A stretch of DNA of 64,000 nt. Source: Acanthochlamys bracteata. Its lineage: Eukaryota > Streptophyta > Magnoliopsida > Pandanales > Velloziaceae. Positions within the stretch are counted from its first letter, which is position 1. Every line of letters begins with the position of its first letter. A program made the translations under genes and the position numbers. The notes under the pieces were generated by a model, which made no database searches, was not told the DNA's origin, and saw nothing but the letters and a program-made list of their open reading frames with translations. This document shows, in pieces, positions 31,639 through 42,513 of the stretch. The DNA is taken from positions 44,896 through 108,895 of the forward strand of contig JAFKAK010000696.1 in the NCBI GenBank assembly GCA_019914995.1. Direction: 5' to 3'.

Positions 31639-32383
31639 GATGAATGTCGTTGCGTGAGTGCCTCACGCTATTTGAACAATGACAATGCAAGCAGTAAGAA
31701 ACAAACCGAGGTTGCAGAGAGGGTGTAGTATTGAAGAATCGAGACTTAGGAATTTTTGGACGGGCGGTCGAAATCGCGCCCTGCATATTCTGGTGGTTTA
31801 GTTGCATTAAGCGCACCGAACCAAGCTATGGACCGAGGTTGGTGCAAATTTGTAATCCTTGAACGCCTCGCCTGCGGATAACCGATACTCAGCCGCAAAC
31901 ACGTCTGCTGCTAGAAAGGGCGGTCAAAATATTGCGAAGCTCACGTGCTAGTCTCTTTTCCCATGCAGGTAGCGCTAGTGGTCTTGGCATCTTTGTAAGC
32001 GTACGCGTCCTCAACACCAAGCGACTATCACGATCTCTTTCACCCACAATATGCCTCCCTCACGCACCCCCACGCAGCCGATCGGGCAAATGAACGTCGC
32101 CAAATCGACCAGATGGGCCATTATTGCATCTAAAACTAGATTCTGCCTGCCAAAAGTCAGAATCCTGATGTTCTTTGGGTGCCGGCATTCTGATCAAGAT
32201 GTCCTCGCCACGTTCCACTAAAGTGTTTGTTCAATGTTCCACAGATGAAGAGCTCGATGCATTATTTACATCGTACGGGTACCGCAGTCCCAAAGCGGTC
32301 ACGAAGACACCAAATCAGTGCCAATCTGACAATCTCCGCAGTGACCTTAACATGGGGCAGCATATCACCAAGGGATTACACCA
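31639..32383. other. promoter-side spacer, possible 3' part of the next hypothetical gene
   Basis: About 740 bp. The left part is the promoter of the DHA1 gene. The right part (32170-32383) may encode the C-terminal end of the hypothetical protein on the minus strand, but its reading is not clear. A plus frame at 32175-32480 shows no motif. Confidence 0.4.
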
Positions 32384-32979
32384 TCATCTGGGATTTCCAA
32401 TGTCTGTCACAGTGACCGGTCTTGGACCGTATACGACGTTGGCAACCCTGATGTCGTTACATTCGGCCATCCGAGGCTGAACGTGTCGCAGATGAAGCCA
32501 GTGGGCCAAGAACCTTAAATCGCGTACCGAGTAACCCGCGAAGTTTTGCCCCACCGTAGAAGAAGGTGACTTCCTCAGTAACAACTGCAAAGATCTATGC
32601 CGATCGCTTGCATTGGCGTCGAATAGTGAGTATCCCAACCACCTTTCGATGCGCATTCGACCAGCACAGGAAGACCTAAGAACAGAAAGGTGCTCAGAGT
32701 GAACGGTAGCGCTTTTGTTTCGAGTAGATTTGTCGGCAGACTGCTAGGGTAGCCATTGCGTTCTTCTTCTTGGTGACCTGGAGGACCTTTTCTGGGACAG
32801 GGTACCAGCGCCGCCGCCAGCAGCATATATTCATCCGCATGGTAACGATATTTGGCGTGCCATGACACACTATCAAGAAGATGGCCTTATATTTGTTCTT
32901 CAACTCAGCTGGGGAGGTGTAGCAGGGCGAAGAACGCTGGTTGCTCCGTGCTGCGTATAGTGAGTACCTCGTTTGTCAT
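32384..32979 (-). CDS. short fungal hypothetical protein with F-box-like (2EXR-type) N-terminus
   Basis: The minus strand from MTNEVLTIRSTEQ (A of ATG at 32979) reads QPAFFALLHLPAELKNKYK or the neighbouring-frame IYGHLLDSVS, then a variable loop, then LAVCRQIYS, ETKALPFTLSTFLFLGL, and PMQAIGIDLC. The pattern LPxELRxxIY ... CRQIY ... LPFxxNTF is common to a very large group of short filamentous-fungal proteins, often annotated as F-box-like or 2EXR domain, of unknown function. These are frequently lineage-expanded. At least three frame changes occur and the C-terminus is not resolved. Confidence 0.55.
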
Positions 32980-33901
32980 GTGCCTTAGGGAATACTCACA
33001 TTGCAAGGTGCGCCTCTTCACCGCCCTTCCTTCAGCTCGCACGGTGCGGCAAGCTCTTTATCCTCCAAACTGTGTCAATTCATGTCGCTTCGATGTTGCC
33101 ACTCAACGCGCTCCGATAGGCGAATGCGCTTGTCCATGGTGGCGTAGGGCTATACGTTGAAGAGGCTCTTCAATACCCAAGACTCTGTGAATTTCGGGGT
33201 GTCGGGTGGAGTGGCGATTCAGAAGGAGCGTAAAGGGGATTTCTCTGTTTAGGAGCGGTGAGGTAAGGGATCCCATCGCGTTCTTTCCTCTGTTTTCACA
33301 TCCTTTACTTGGCAAGAGTCCGTTTGCATACAGCTTCTCGTCTTGAATCAGTTCTCTCACTGTGGGTACCTGTAATAAGTATCTGCAGTTTGGCATGAGC
33401 TCCATAGTGAGTGCAGGAGATGCGAATTTCTCATATTTCAACCACCTCCGTTGTTGTTTCCCTAAATAATTTGAAATGCAAAACTACTTTTAGCAGAGAA
33501 GGAACAGAGCCAAGAACGCCAATTCAGTCGCGGCTGCTGTGAGATTCGACATTCGCATCCTGTTTTCCGGGTCATTGGCCTAGACGAATTGACACGAGAC
33601 TCTACACCTTGCCCTTGCGGGGACGAGGCCACCATTCTATTTAGATAGATTTAATAATTCCATGTAGCTGACTGCCAATTGGGATGGTCCACCTGCTCAG
33701 CTGATGCTATATAACCCCAATGCCCAGGATGCTACGCGTGGCTAAATGCCGTACGCAATATGCCCACGGCTCCAGACACCGGAGGATCGGCTCGAAGCCC
33801 ACCAAATGTCTGGAGCCGTCGTTTAAAATCCGGGTGCAGGGAACCTTATATCTTCACCAGCCACGGGTGTAGATCTGTGGACACACCACCCAAACCTTTC
33901 A
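32980..33901. other. intergenic, nothing recognised
   Basis: About 920 bp. The last 200 bp should be the promoter of the flavoprotein; a CTATATAAC box at 33707-33715 is a plausible TATA element about 190 bp before its start codon. A minus frame at 33103-33441 shows no motif. Confidence 0.45.
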
Positions 33902-36023
33902 ATGGCGCACGCTTTCATTGTGGCCGCTGCAGCGGCATCATTGTTCCAATTAACTCAAGCGCAATGCACTCCAGCAGATACGGGAAAGACGTACGATTAT
34001 ATCGTTATCGGATCTGGAGCTGGAGGAATTCCGATTGCGGATAAATTGAGCGAGGCAGGCAAGACGGTGTTGCTAGTCGAGAAGGGCCCGCCATCTAGTG
34101 GGAGATGGAATGGAACGATGAAGCCTTCGTGGCTTCAGGAACGAACCTGACTCGTTTCGATGTCCCCGGACTTTTCAATCAGATCTGGGTTGATGGCGCT
34201 GGCGTCACTTGCGAAGACACTGGAGTTATGGCCGGCTGGTAAGTGTTCGAGCTCAAAACAGCACTTCCACTGTTATAGAAGATATCGTCTCTGACATTCG
34301 AATCAGCGTCCTGGGTGGCGGTGTTGCTGTCAACAGTGCACTATGGTGGAAGCCTCATCCTGGCGACTGGGATCGCAACTTTCCAGATGGGTGGAAGTCA
34401 ACCGACATGGCAAAGTCGACCGACAAGGTCTTCCAAAGGATCCCTGGCGTACGTACACAGACGGCATGTAGATCACCTTTGTTGACAAGTTTTCCAGACG
34501 ACTACCCCATCTGCTGACGGCAAACTCTACCTCCAACAAGGCTTCGATCGGGTATCGAAAGGTCTGGATGCTGCTGGTTCAAGTTCCTCGATAAGCCAAA
34601 TGACCACCCAAGTGAGAAGAACTTTACCTATGGACATGCCGCGTTCTTCATTGAGCACGCGGAACGACATGGTCCCTTGAGGACTTACTTAGAGACTGCT
34701 TCTGCGCGCACTGACAAGTTTACGCTGTGGACGAACACGAATGCTAGGAGAGTAGTAAGGACGAAGGCCACATCACTGGCATTGAATTGGAGTGCAGGTC
34801 TGGAGCTGGCAAGTCTGGAGTCGTCAACGTTACGCCAGGCACTGGTCGCGTCATTATTTCTGCTGGCACGATGGGTTCAGCGGCTCTTGTTCAAGTAAGC
34901 CAAGGAACATGCTGATGAATCTCTACTAAGTACATTAGGTGGAATTGGTCCAACCGATCAGTTGAATGTCGTGAAAGAGCTCCCAGACGGATGGAGCCAC
35001 CGCGATATCGTCAGACCAGTGGATTAACCTCCCAGTCGGGTACAACCTGGATGACCACGTCGGTGTAAGTACATTAAGGAGTAATCTTGAAACCTTGCAT
35101 TTTGCTCACTTCTTTGCAGACTGACATCCAAATCTCGCATCCCGACATTGTCTTCTACGATTTTTACGCTGCCTACAACACCCTGTCACTGCTGATAGGG
35201 ATGCCTACCTAAGTGCGCTCACCGATCCGATGCCTTCAATCCCGGAGCTAATGCATTGTGTAGAGAGCAGAACAGGCATGCTAGCCCAAGTGGCACCTAA
35301 TCTGGGCCCCTATCGTAAGCGCATGTTCTCCTTTGCGGAATGCATTCATTACTGACCGGCTCTTAGGCCTGGACGCAACACACGCCCTCGGACGGAATCG
35401 TCCGCCACATCCAATGGCAAGCTCGCATTGAAGGCAACACTAAGAGCGCGATGACCATCACACAGTATCTCGGCAACGGTGCCATCTCTCGTGGTCGCTT
35501 GACCATCACACCTCAACTAAACACCCAAGTCGCCACTGCCCTGTACCTGAGAAATGCGACGGACAAGGAAGCCGTCATCCAGGGCATCGACACTATGCGA
35601 GCCGCCTTGAAGAACGTTCAGGGTCTGACCTGGATCAGCCTACGGCGGATCAGAGCACCACAGCTCCGTGAACTCGGTATGTCAGTCCATAGACACAATC
35701 AAAGCATACTGACCATTCCACAGATCCCCAATATTCCAGCCTCACGTAATTCAAACCACTGGACTGGTTTCTAACAAGATTGGCACCGATGATGGACGTA
35801 GCGGTGGCACTGCAGTCGTTGACCTCGATACCAAGGTGTGTATGGAACCGATAACCTGTTCGTTGTGGATGCATCGATATTCCCGGCATGACTACGGGGA
35901 ACCCGTCCGCAGCTATCATCATCGCTGCAGAGAGGGGCTGCAGAGAGGATTCTTGCGCTCAAGGCTCCAGCGAAGTCGCGCGTGATGAGACACATAGTGT
36001 ACGATAGCATATATATTACCTAG
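33902..36023 (+). CDS. secreted GMC oxidoreductase, cellobiose-dehydrogenase-like flavodomain without haem domain
   Basis: Secreted FAD enzyme of the GMC superfamily (AA3). The start at 33902 gives the signal peptide MAHAFIVAAAAASLFQLTQA. FAD binding is shown by YDYIVIGSGAGG (about 33992) and LLVEKGPPSSG. It continues GLFNQIWVDGAG, AGC/VLGGGVAVNSALWWKPH across an intron, WDRNFPDGW, and GKLYLQQGFDRVSK, then FFIEHAERHGPLRTYLETA, GRVIISAGTMGSAALVQ and INLPVGYNLDDHVG. The C-terminus has the catalytic His in NSNHWTG (about 35750), YGTDNLFVVDASIF-type text and TGNPSAA (about 35897), where Asn takes the place of the second His, as in cellobiose dehydrogenases. Introns are at 34239-34306, 34895-34938, 35065-35119, 35315-35366 and 35677-35723. 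No cytochrome domain precedes the flavodomain. Expected substrates are sugars or oligosaccharides. About six frame changes occur. Confidence 0.9.
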
Positions 36024-36089
36024 GTTGGTTGTATCTACAGTCAATCCGATCTGGCCATGCGAACATCTGTCTTGCGAGCCCAGACATAG

Positions 36090-37240
36090 ACCTATCACAC
36101 CTCTCACTGTTTTGTTTCTCTGGTCACTGTTACGAGATTTGTATCCTACCAACCGCACCTCTGCGCCCGGAAGCCCAGCAAGCACCGCCTCTGATGCACT
36201 GCACGGCAAAGAACTCATTCGATGCTCATCCGTCAAGCTCTCCCACGTAACACCTCCATCACGGGTCAAATTCGTGCCTGTTTGTCCGACAGCAACAGCC
36301 AGCCTTCCTCTACCTGGGAGCCACGACACACCGAACGATACAACAGTGCAGATTCGGATGACCAAGTCCGGCCGCCATCGAGAGAATACGCCGCATTGTT
36401 TTTACTCGCAGGCGCGTCAGGGCTGAAGCTACCACCGACAGCAAGGCCACTCGCAAACCACTGAACGCGACTGAATTGTAGCCATATCCTGAATACCCTA
36501 ACTCCACGCTCGGATCGCCTACTAGGCTGGTATTCGCATCTTTCCAATCGCGTCCATTCGAGCTGCGAAATACACGTGAGGGGTCAGAGCTGCCGCCTGC
36601 CACGATGAACCATCGCCCGGCTGAGAAGGCAATACATGTACCACTTGCGGCAAAAGCTGATTGACCCTTGGCCCCCAGTCCCGTAGTAGCGATTTCCTTC
36701 CAACCTACCACCATCGTAGGTCTCGAGTAAGCCTAAGCTTCCGGTGCTCGCGTTGGCCGCATCCTGAAGCACGCAAGCCGTGGCGTTGGTTCTCCACGCC
36801 AGGCTGTCGTAAATACTGGATTTTTCGGTGTTTTAGATTTGCGCCAATGCTTGCCTCCATCTTCGGTGTGCCAGACACTCGTTTCGTTTACACTGCCGTC
36901 GCCGGCGGCCATCGCAACGGCATAATGAGCTGAAAAGGCTTGGATGTCGCGAAAATCCAGGACAACAGGTAGGTACCGTTCCATTGGTGAATATCTCATT
37001 GTGGGTGATTGTGCGATCTTCCCAGGTGGCTCCGCCGTCGGTCGTTCGATATACTGAGTTGCTGGTGCCGGAAACCCACACAATACGATCAGACACAACG
37101 GAGAGACCTCGAAAGCCAGCCGTAACAGCTCCGTTTGCGTTGGTTATGGGCTTTGTCTGCCATTTGTTGTCGCCTTTGTTAGTAGGGCTGGTGCACGATA
37201 ATGAAACCAGAGCGGGCAGAAGTGCAAGTGAGAGGTGCAT
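36090..37240 (-). CDS. secreted Asp-box (BNR) repeat protein, HCF136-like
   Basis: The start at 37240 gives the signal peptide MHLSLALLPALVSLSCTS. The mature part contains successive Asp-box repeats of the form S/T-x-D/N-G-G-x-x-W: TTDGGATWED (about 37040), HTEDGGKHW (about 36850), ETYDGG (about 36720), SSNGRDWKD (about 36560), SLDGGRTWS (about 36370) and TRDGGVTWES (about 36260), alternating with strands such as IVWVSGTSNSVYR and FSAGRWFIVAGGSSD. This predicts a six- or seven-bladed beta-propeller. The closest family I know is the photosystem II assembly factor HCF136/YCF48-like oxidoreductase group, which occurs in fungi without any photosynthetic role. Length (about 350-370 residues) fits. 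It is convergent with the flavoprotein, with under 100 bp between. The 3' end is approximate. Confidence 0.78.
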
Positions 37241-37768
37241 TGCGAACGAATTCAAGAGTTTTGCAAAAAGAAAATCCACGAAAAGAAAAGCGCGGGATTT
37301 GAAAGGTTGCACTTGATTATCCCGCCATCCCGGGACATCGTTGCCTTATTAGGCAGGTGACGTGCTGACCATGCTGAACCGGATCAAAGTTGCAAGATCG
37401 CTACTTGCATAGTATTAGGGAAGACAACAGTAATTCAAAAGTACTTTTTGAAAGTTTTGTAGGCCTCAGTCTATCCATTCATTGTTGGAAGCTTGTGGTT
37501 AACTTCAGTGGTTTTGTGAATGCCTAGACTTGGTCATGCTCCACGGTCTTGGCACTTAATCCTTGAGTGAACATACAAACGTAGTATTAATACAATGTAT
37601 ACCCTGGATATCTATGTACCAGCTCAGGCCAGATGAGCTCGCAAGCTCTATCTATATGCCTAGAGAAGAGATCGCAATGTCTCTGACCCCCATATGCAAG
37701 CAAATGCTCAAAACGAAGACGCCGAAAATGCGATGCTCGTCACCTCCTGTATGTATCTTACACATATC
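37241..37768. other. spacer between the BNR-protein promoter side and the Lon 3' end
   Basis: About 530 bp, normal composition. It contains the promoter of the minus-strand BNR gene. No other feature is seen. Confidence 0.45.
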
Positions 37769-40700
37769 TCATCTCAACAATCGCTCAATCGTCATCATCT
37801 CCGCTCTCCTCCTCGTCTTCTCCTCTCTCTTCTTGAATTCCCTCTCTTCTTGCGATCGCCCTTCTTCGACTTCAGTTCCTTTTCCCATAGCTTGTTGCCG
37901 GTGTCTTTGTCAAGACCCGGGGAAGACAATGTCGAAGACTTCTTGATACCACGAGACGGGTCGGCCTTCAATGCCTTCTTTGATGTTCTTCGAGAACCGT
38001 TAGCGCATGCTTCACAAAAATTAGAGAGAGAAAACGTACCTCCGGCAACTCAAGCCAATCCGACAGGTTGTCCGCAGGAAGATGACTGTGCTTGCGCCTG
38101 CGCGTCTCGCTGCTACCGTCTTCTCTCGCAGACCGCCTATTCTCAAAACCTTACCCGTTACTGTAAGCTCACCAGTCATTGCTACACCTTCCTTGACCTT
38201 AGTGTTGAGTGCGAGACCTAGTAGACTCGTCGCCATTGTGATACTGGCGCTAGGTCCGTCCTTAGGTGTGGCACCCTCCGGACAGTGAAGATGTATTTGT
38301 GCGTGTTCGAAGAATTTGTTCTTGGGAAATTCACGCAAGCAAGCTCTTCGCAAATGAGTAAGCAACGACCGTTGATTCCTTCATAACATTCTTCAGGAAC
38401 CGGTGCGTTCAAGACCAGGAGATGTGTTCGCGGAAAGAGCCTTCTCCAGAATCGATTCGACGTAGAGCGCAGCACCACCCATCGATGTCCAGGCCAGGCC
38501 CATAGCAACACCGGGAGGCAACATCGTATAGCCTGTCAGACGTGAAGACAGGCGGTCCGACGTAGTCCTTCAGATTGTCCTTGTTGATGGATACGTGCAC
38601 GCTTTCGGGCACCTTGAGCGCAACTCGCGGCTTCTCAGTGGTCTCGTTCTCGATGTTCTCTGGTGTTTCTTGACATCGGTCTCATCCTTCTCGGCTTCTT
38701 TGCTGTGCCTTCTTGCCCTCTTCCGTAAAGCGCTTCCGATTCTGGGAAAGCTTCCTCGCCCAAATCAGTTTACAATCTTCAGAGCAGACTTTCTGTACAC
38801 CTTCTCGATCTGCTTCTTGAGGTTTCGGACACCTGATTCGCGGCAATACTTGTTGATCAGCTCGACGATGGCCTCCTTCTCCAGGTTGACATCGGCTTCC
38901 GAGGCCGTTTACCTCTTTCGCCTGTGGTGCAAGATAGCGTTCGGCGATAGCGATCTTCTCGTCTGCAACATAGCCGGACAGTTCGATCATCTCCATCCGG
39001 TCGAGCAACGGTCGAGGGATCGTGTCCGTCATGTTTGCGGTGCAGACAAATAATACCTTGGACAGATCGACAGGCACATCGAGATAGTGGTCCAAGAAGC
39101 TGCTGTTTTGTTCGGGGTCAAGCTCAAGCAGTGCTGAGGAAGGATCTCCGTTATGACCGCGGCCAATCTTGTCCACCCTCATCAATCAAGATCAGGATTC
39201 TCGGTCTGGCACTTCTTGAGGGCTTGGATAATGCGACCGGGCAAGCGCCAACGTAGGTTCTCCGATGTCCCTTGATCTCAGCCACATCTGACAGACCACC
39301 GACACTGAAGCGGTAGTATTGTCGGTTTAGTGCGCGAGCGACGGACTTTCCGATGGAAGTTTTACCACGCCCGGCGGTCCAACCAAGCACAAAATCTACC
39401 TTCAACGGTACCACGCAGCTTTCCGACTGCAATGAACTCGAGGATGCGGTCCATGACATCCTTCAAACCGTAGTGATCCTCATCAAGCACCTCTCGCGCA
39501 TGCTTGATGCCGAAGTTCTCAGCGCTTCGTTGTCCCCATGGGAGCTGCGTAAGCCAGTCAAGCGTAGTTTCGCGTGACGTTGAATTCTGAGGCGGCGGGT
39601 TCGAGATGACCGAGCTTGCTGATTTCCTCATCGAATACCTTCTTTACGGCTTCAGGCATGGCCAACTTGCTGGCCTTCTCGTTGAATCGTTCGATGAGCT
39701 TGTCCTTTCCGTCCGACTCGATCCCGAGCTCGCGCTTGATGCCCTTCATCTGCTCCAGAAGCCAGTACTCACGCTGCTTCTTGTGGATCTTGTTTTCCAC
39801 GTCTTGACAATCTTCGATTGCAGCTTCGGCATTCATGGGTTCCTTTTCAAAAAGTACGATCAAAGCCTTGCTGAGTCGCTGTTCCACGTTCATCTCCTGA
39901 GCGCCTCCTGCAGCTCATGGAGTCCGCTTGCGCCACCGCCGCCGCGAAGTCAGCCAGTTTAACTGGATCCTCGCCAACATTCATCGTTGTCTGCACCGAG
40001 AAGGTTGAAATGTGATCGCGGAATAGCGGGTTGAGGAGCGCGACGGCTTTGAAAGTGTTCACGATCTCGCCAACGAGCGCTGGAATGACCTTGTTGTTCT
40101 TCATGTCGAATGGCTCCTCCGAGAGGTTCTCCCACGTTTGCGATGCTGACATCTTTGCCCTTGAGGAATGATGTTGCCTCGTAGTAGTGCGGCGACTCTG
40201 GCAGCGGCATCCGCACTGTTCTCCTCGAAGCTGGCAACCACATCACCCTTGGACTGCCCGTCCTCCGGCTCCTTCACAGCTGCCTCGCCTAGTGTGTTTT
40301 CTACTACCGATCCGCCTCTGTCGAGTTCTCGTGGAGCCTGTTTGCACCGGGCGGCTTCAGGTCCGTCATCTTTATTCTCCGGTGGGGTATAGTACGCATG
40401 TCATGGCGAAGTTGTCCTCGGCGCCAACTGGAAAGGCACTCGTGACCTGGCAGAAGGTGCCCGTCGTACACTTCGTTCGCATCGTCGATTACGTCCTTGT
40501 CGGCCTCATCGTCCTAAGCAGGAAAGCACCGATGTATGGCTGTCGCGCTTCACCATTCGGCAATGGCCTGGCCAACTTCCCTATTCCGTATAGTGATGGC
40601 CTTGTAGAAGCCGGGAACAACGGCCGTTTCCCCAATGGGTATCGCCGCGACCTGAGGATACACCTCTGGTATCGACGGCTTTACCAGTGACCGTTCCGAC

Positions 40701-41300
40701 TGCTTGCGCTTCTTGCCACCGCCCTCTCCCCGGACCCAGCAGCACCGTCGCCTGCTGAGTTCGCCTTCGCATCGCTCGCCTTCGGTATCGGATCGGGCGT
40801 CTGGCCTTCGCCTCTACATCCTCGGCTTCTTCCTGTGCCTTGACAGCTTGGTTTGTTCTTCCTCGCTCTCCTCCTTGCCCTCCTCCTGTGCCTCGGATGG
40901 CGCCTTCGATTTCTGCTCCTTCTGTCCTATTCAACGAGGTCGAAAAAGTTGCGCGAGGACAGTAACGCGGACGGAGGCGAGGTGTATCTGCGCGGGCATC
41001 GTGCGAATGATGCTGTGCATAGGGCGGGGAGGTATGGCGAGGATGCGCGGGAAGAAGCGACCGCGACGTTGAGCGTGAAGCCTGGCGAAGAGCTGCCCGC
41101 CACGGCAGGTGCTGTCCGTGAAGCATCGCGTGTCCCGAATGCGGCGCAGGTGGATGCCTCGCCTTGAAAGCAATTCGCTGGGATGGGAATGAGATGGACG
41201 CCCGCAGTGCTCCTCGCAATAGAACAGGAGCTGAGATCAGATGAGCGGACGTAAAAGTAGGAAGCCGCGGTTGTGCTCGTGGCGACACGATGATTAGCAA
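37769..41300 (-). CDS. PIM1: mitochondrial Lon protease (ATP-dependent serine protease)
   Basis: Mitochondrial matrix AAA+ protease that degrades misfolded proteins and helps maintain mtDNA. The N-terminus is rich in Arg, Ser and Pro ([20 protein letters not shown]), a mitochondrial presequence; either ATG 41300 or the in-frame ATG at 41126 ([10 protein letters not shown]) could start it. The LON domain lies around 40000-40600, followed by the coiled stretch [14 protein letters not shown] (about 39745). The AAA+ module has Walker A near 39365-39390, [27 protein letters not shown], Walker B ILILIDE (about 39190), [12 protein letters not shown], and [20 protein letters not shown] (about 39000). 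The protease domain has [28 protein letters not shown] with the catalytic Ser (about 38245), and [14 protein letters not shown] with the catalytic Lys (about 38120). The C-terminal tail is Lys-rich. About ten frame changes, one inside Walker A, split it. Confidence 0.95.
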
Positions 41301-42513
41301 CCTCGAAACCTTAGCATCATCAGAAGCTCAATAGCCCCGTCCCGAGAGGCGTCATGGGCCTCGGCTGAAAGTTATTCCGCTGTGTTTCCAACCATCGTCT
41401 TTTCGTTCTTCCATCTCTTATTCATCAAAAGTCCTTCGGTTTCGGGTGGGGATTGTATCTCAATGTTGAAGATATTCTTCGCTTCGCCGCGCATTGTGTC
41501 GCTACCCGCTCCTATAACGAGGGTTGGCATGCTTTTCGGGTTCCTGAACATTTGAATAGCAAACCTCAACTCTGACGTACTCTCATGTGCTGATGTATAT
41601 ATAGTCAAGGAAGTCAAACGCAAGAGCGTCTTGTTGTGCACAGCCGAAAATCTCAGAGGCCCCTCGTAGATGGTAGGAGACACCCCGGGCCATACTCGTC
41701 ACGTTATCTAAAGAATAGTCCCCAATAGGCGGCTAGCGTATCGTACATCCTGCGTCTACTCAAGATACTACACAGTGCCTAATCAGAGTCCTTTCAGGAT
41801 AGCTTTTTATGGTACGTCGGGTTGCTGTGGGCTACTTTTTTAGCCACTAGATTCCTCCTCGAGTTTCTCTACGCATATTGTGCTCGCACAGCATGTCTGT
41901 GGTTTTGCGAACAGGTTTGTTAGCTACCCGGCAATATGATAGACTGCGATCCCTGACTACCGCCCTTGGCAGAAAGCTACTCACACGCGATACTGTGCTG
42001 ACATACTCCCTATACTTGAAAAATTTGTACTGGTCGCTTTTTGTGGGTTTCGCCGATACTACGGCGAGGACTTCAAATTCTCCGTTTTCGGCATCTACGA
42101 CAGGCAGCAAAGGAGCAGAGACCCACGGTGCACGACGCCAATGTCGCCGGACGAGTGAACAAAGCACCGACCACGGCGGGAAGTAAGCCACAAGACCGTT
42201 TGTAGACGTCGGTTGTGGATGTTCAGCGCGCCGGTAACATTAACGTCATCGCACTTTCATACCACTAGAACGCTTGCAGAAAAGCATCACACAGATGAGA
42301 TCACCGTTCCGCTCATAGCCTCATAGCGAGTTTATATATCTAGTGATACCTCGCTATGCGTTAGTCTTGATGCCCTCCCAATTGGGTACGCGTTGCACCT
42401 AAACCTCGTTAGATTCACATTATTGCATGAAGAGAACATGTCTCAAAAATTCAGATGAGCCTAAAGGTGGGTTCGAGCACTAACTCGCCTTTTGTTCTAC
42501 ATTCGAAATTGAC
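41301..42513. other. divergent intergenic region, Lon and DHA1 transporter
   Basis: About 1.2 kb between two divergent genes. Minus frames at 41372-41683 and 41847-42191 (103 and 114 codons) are open but show no motif and could be chance. Promoters of both genes must lie here. Confidence 0.45.
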
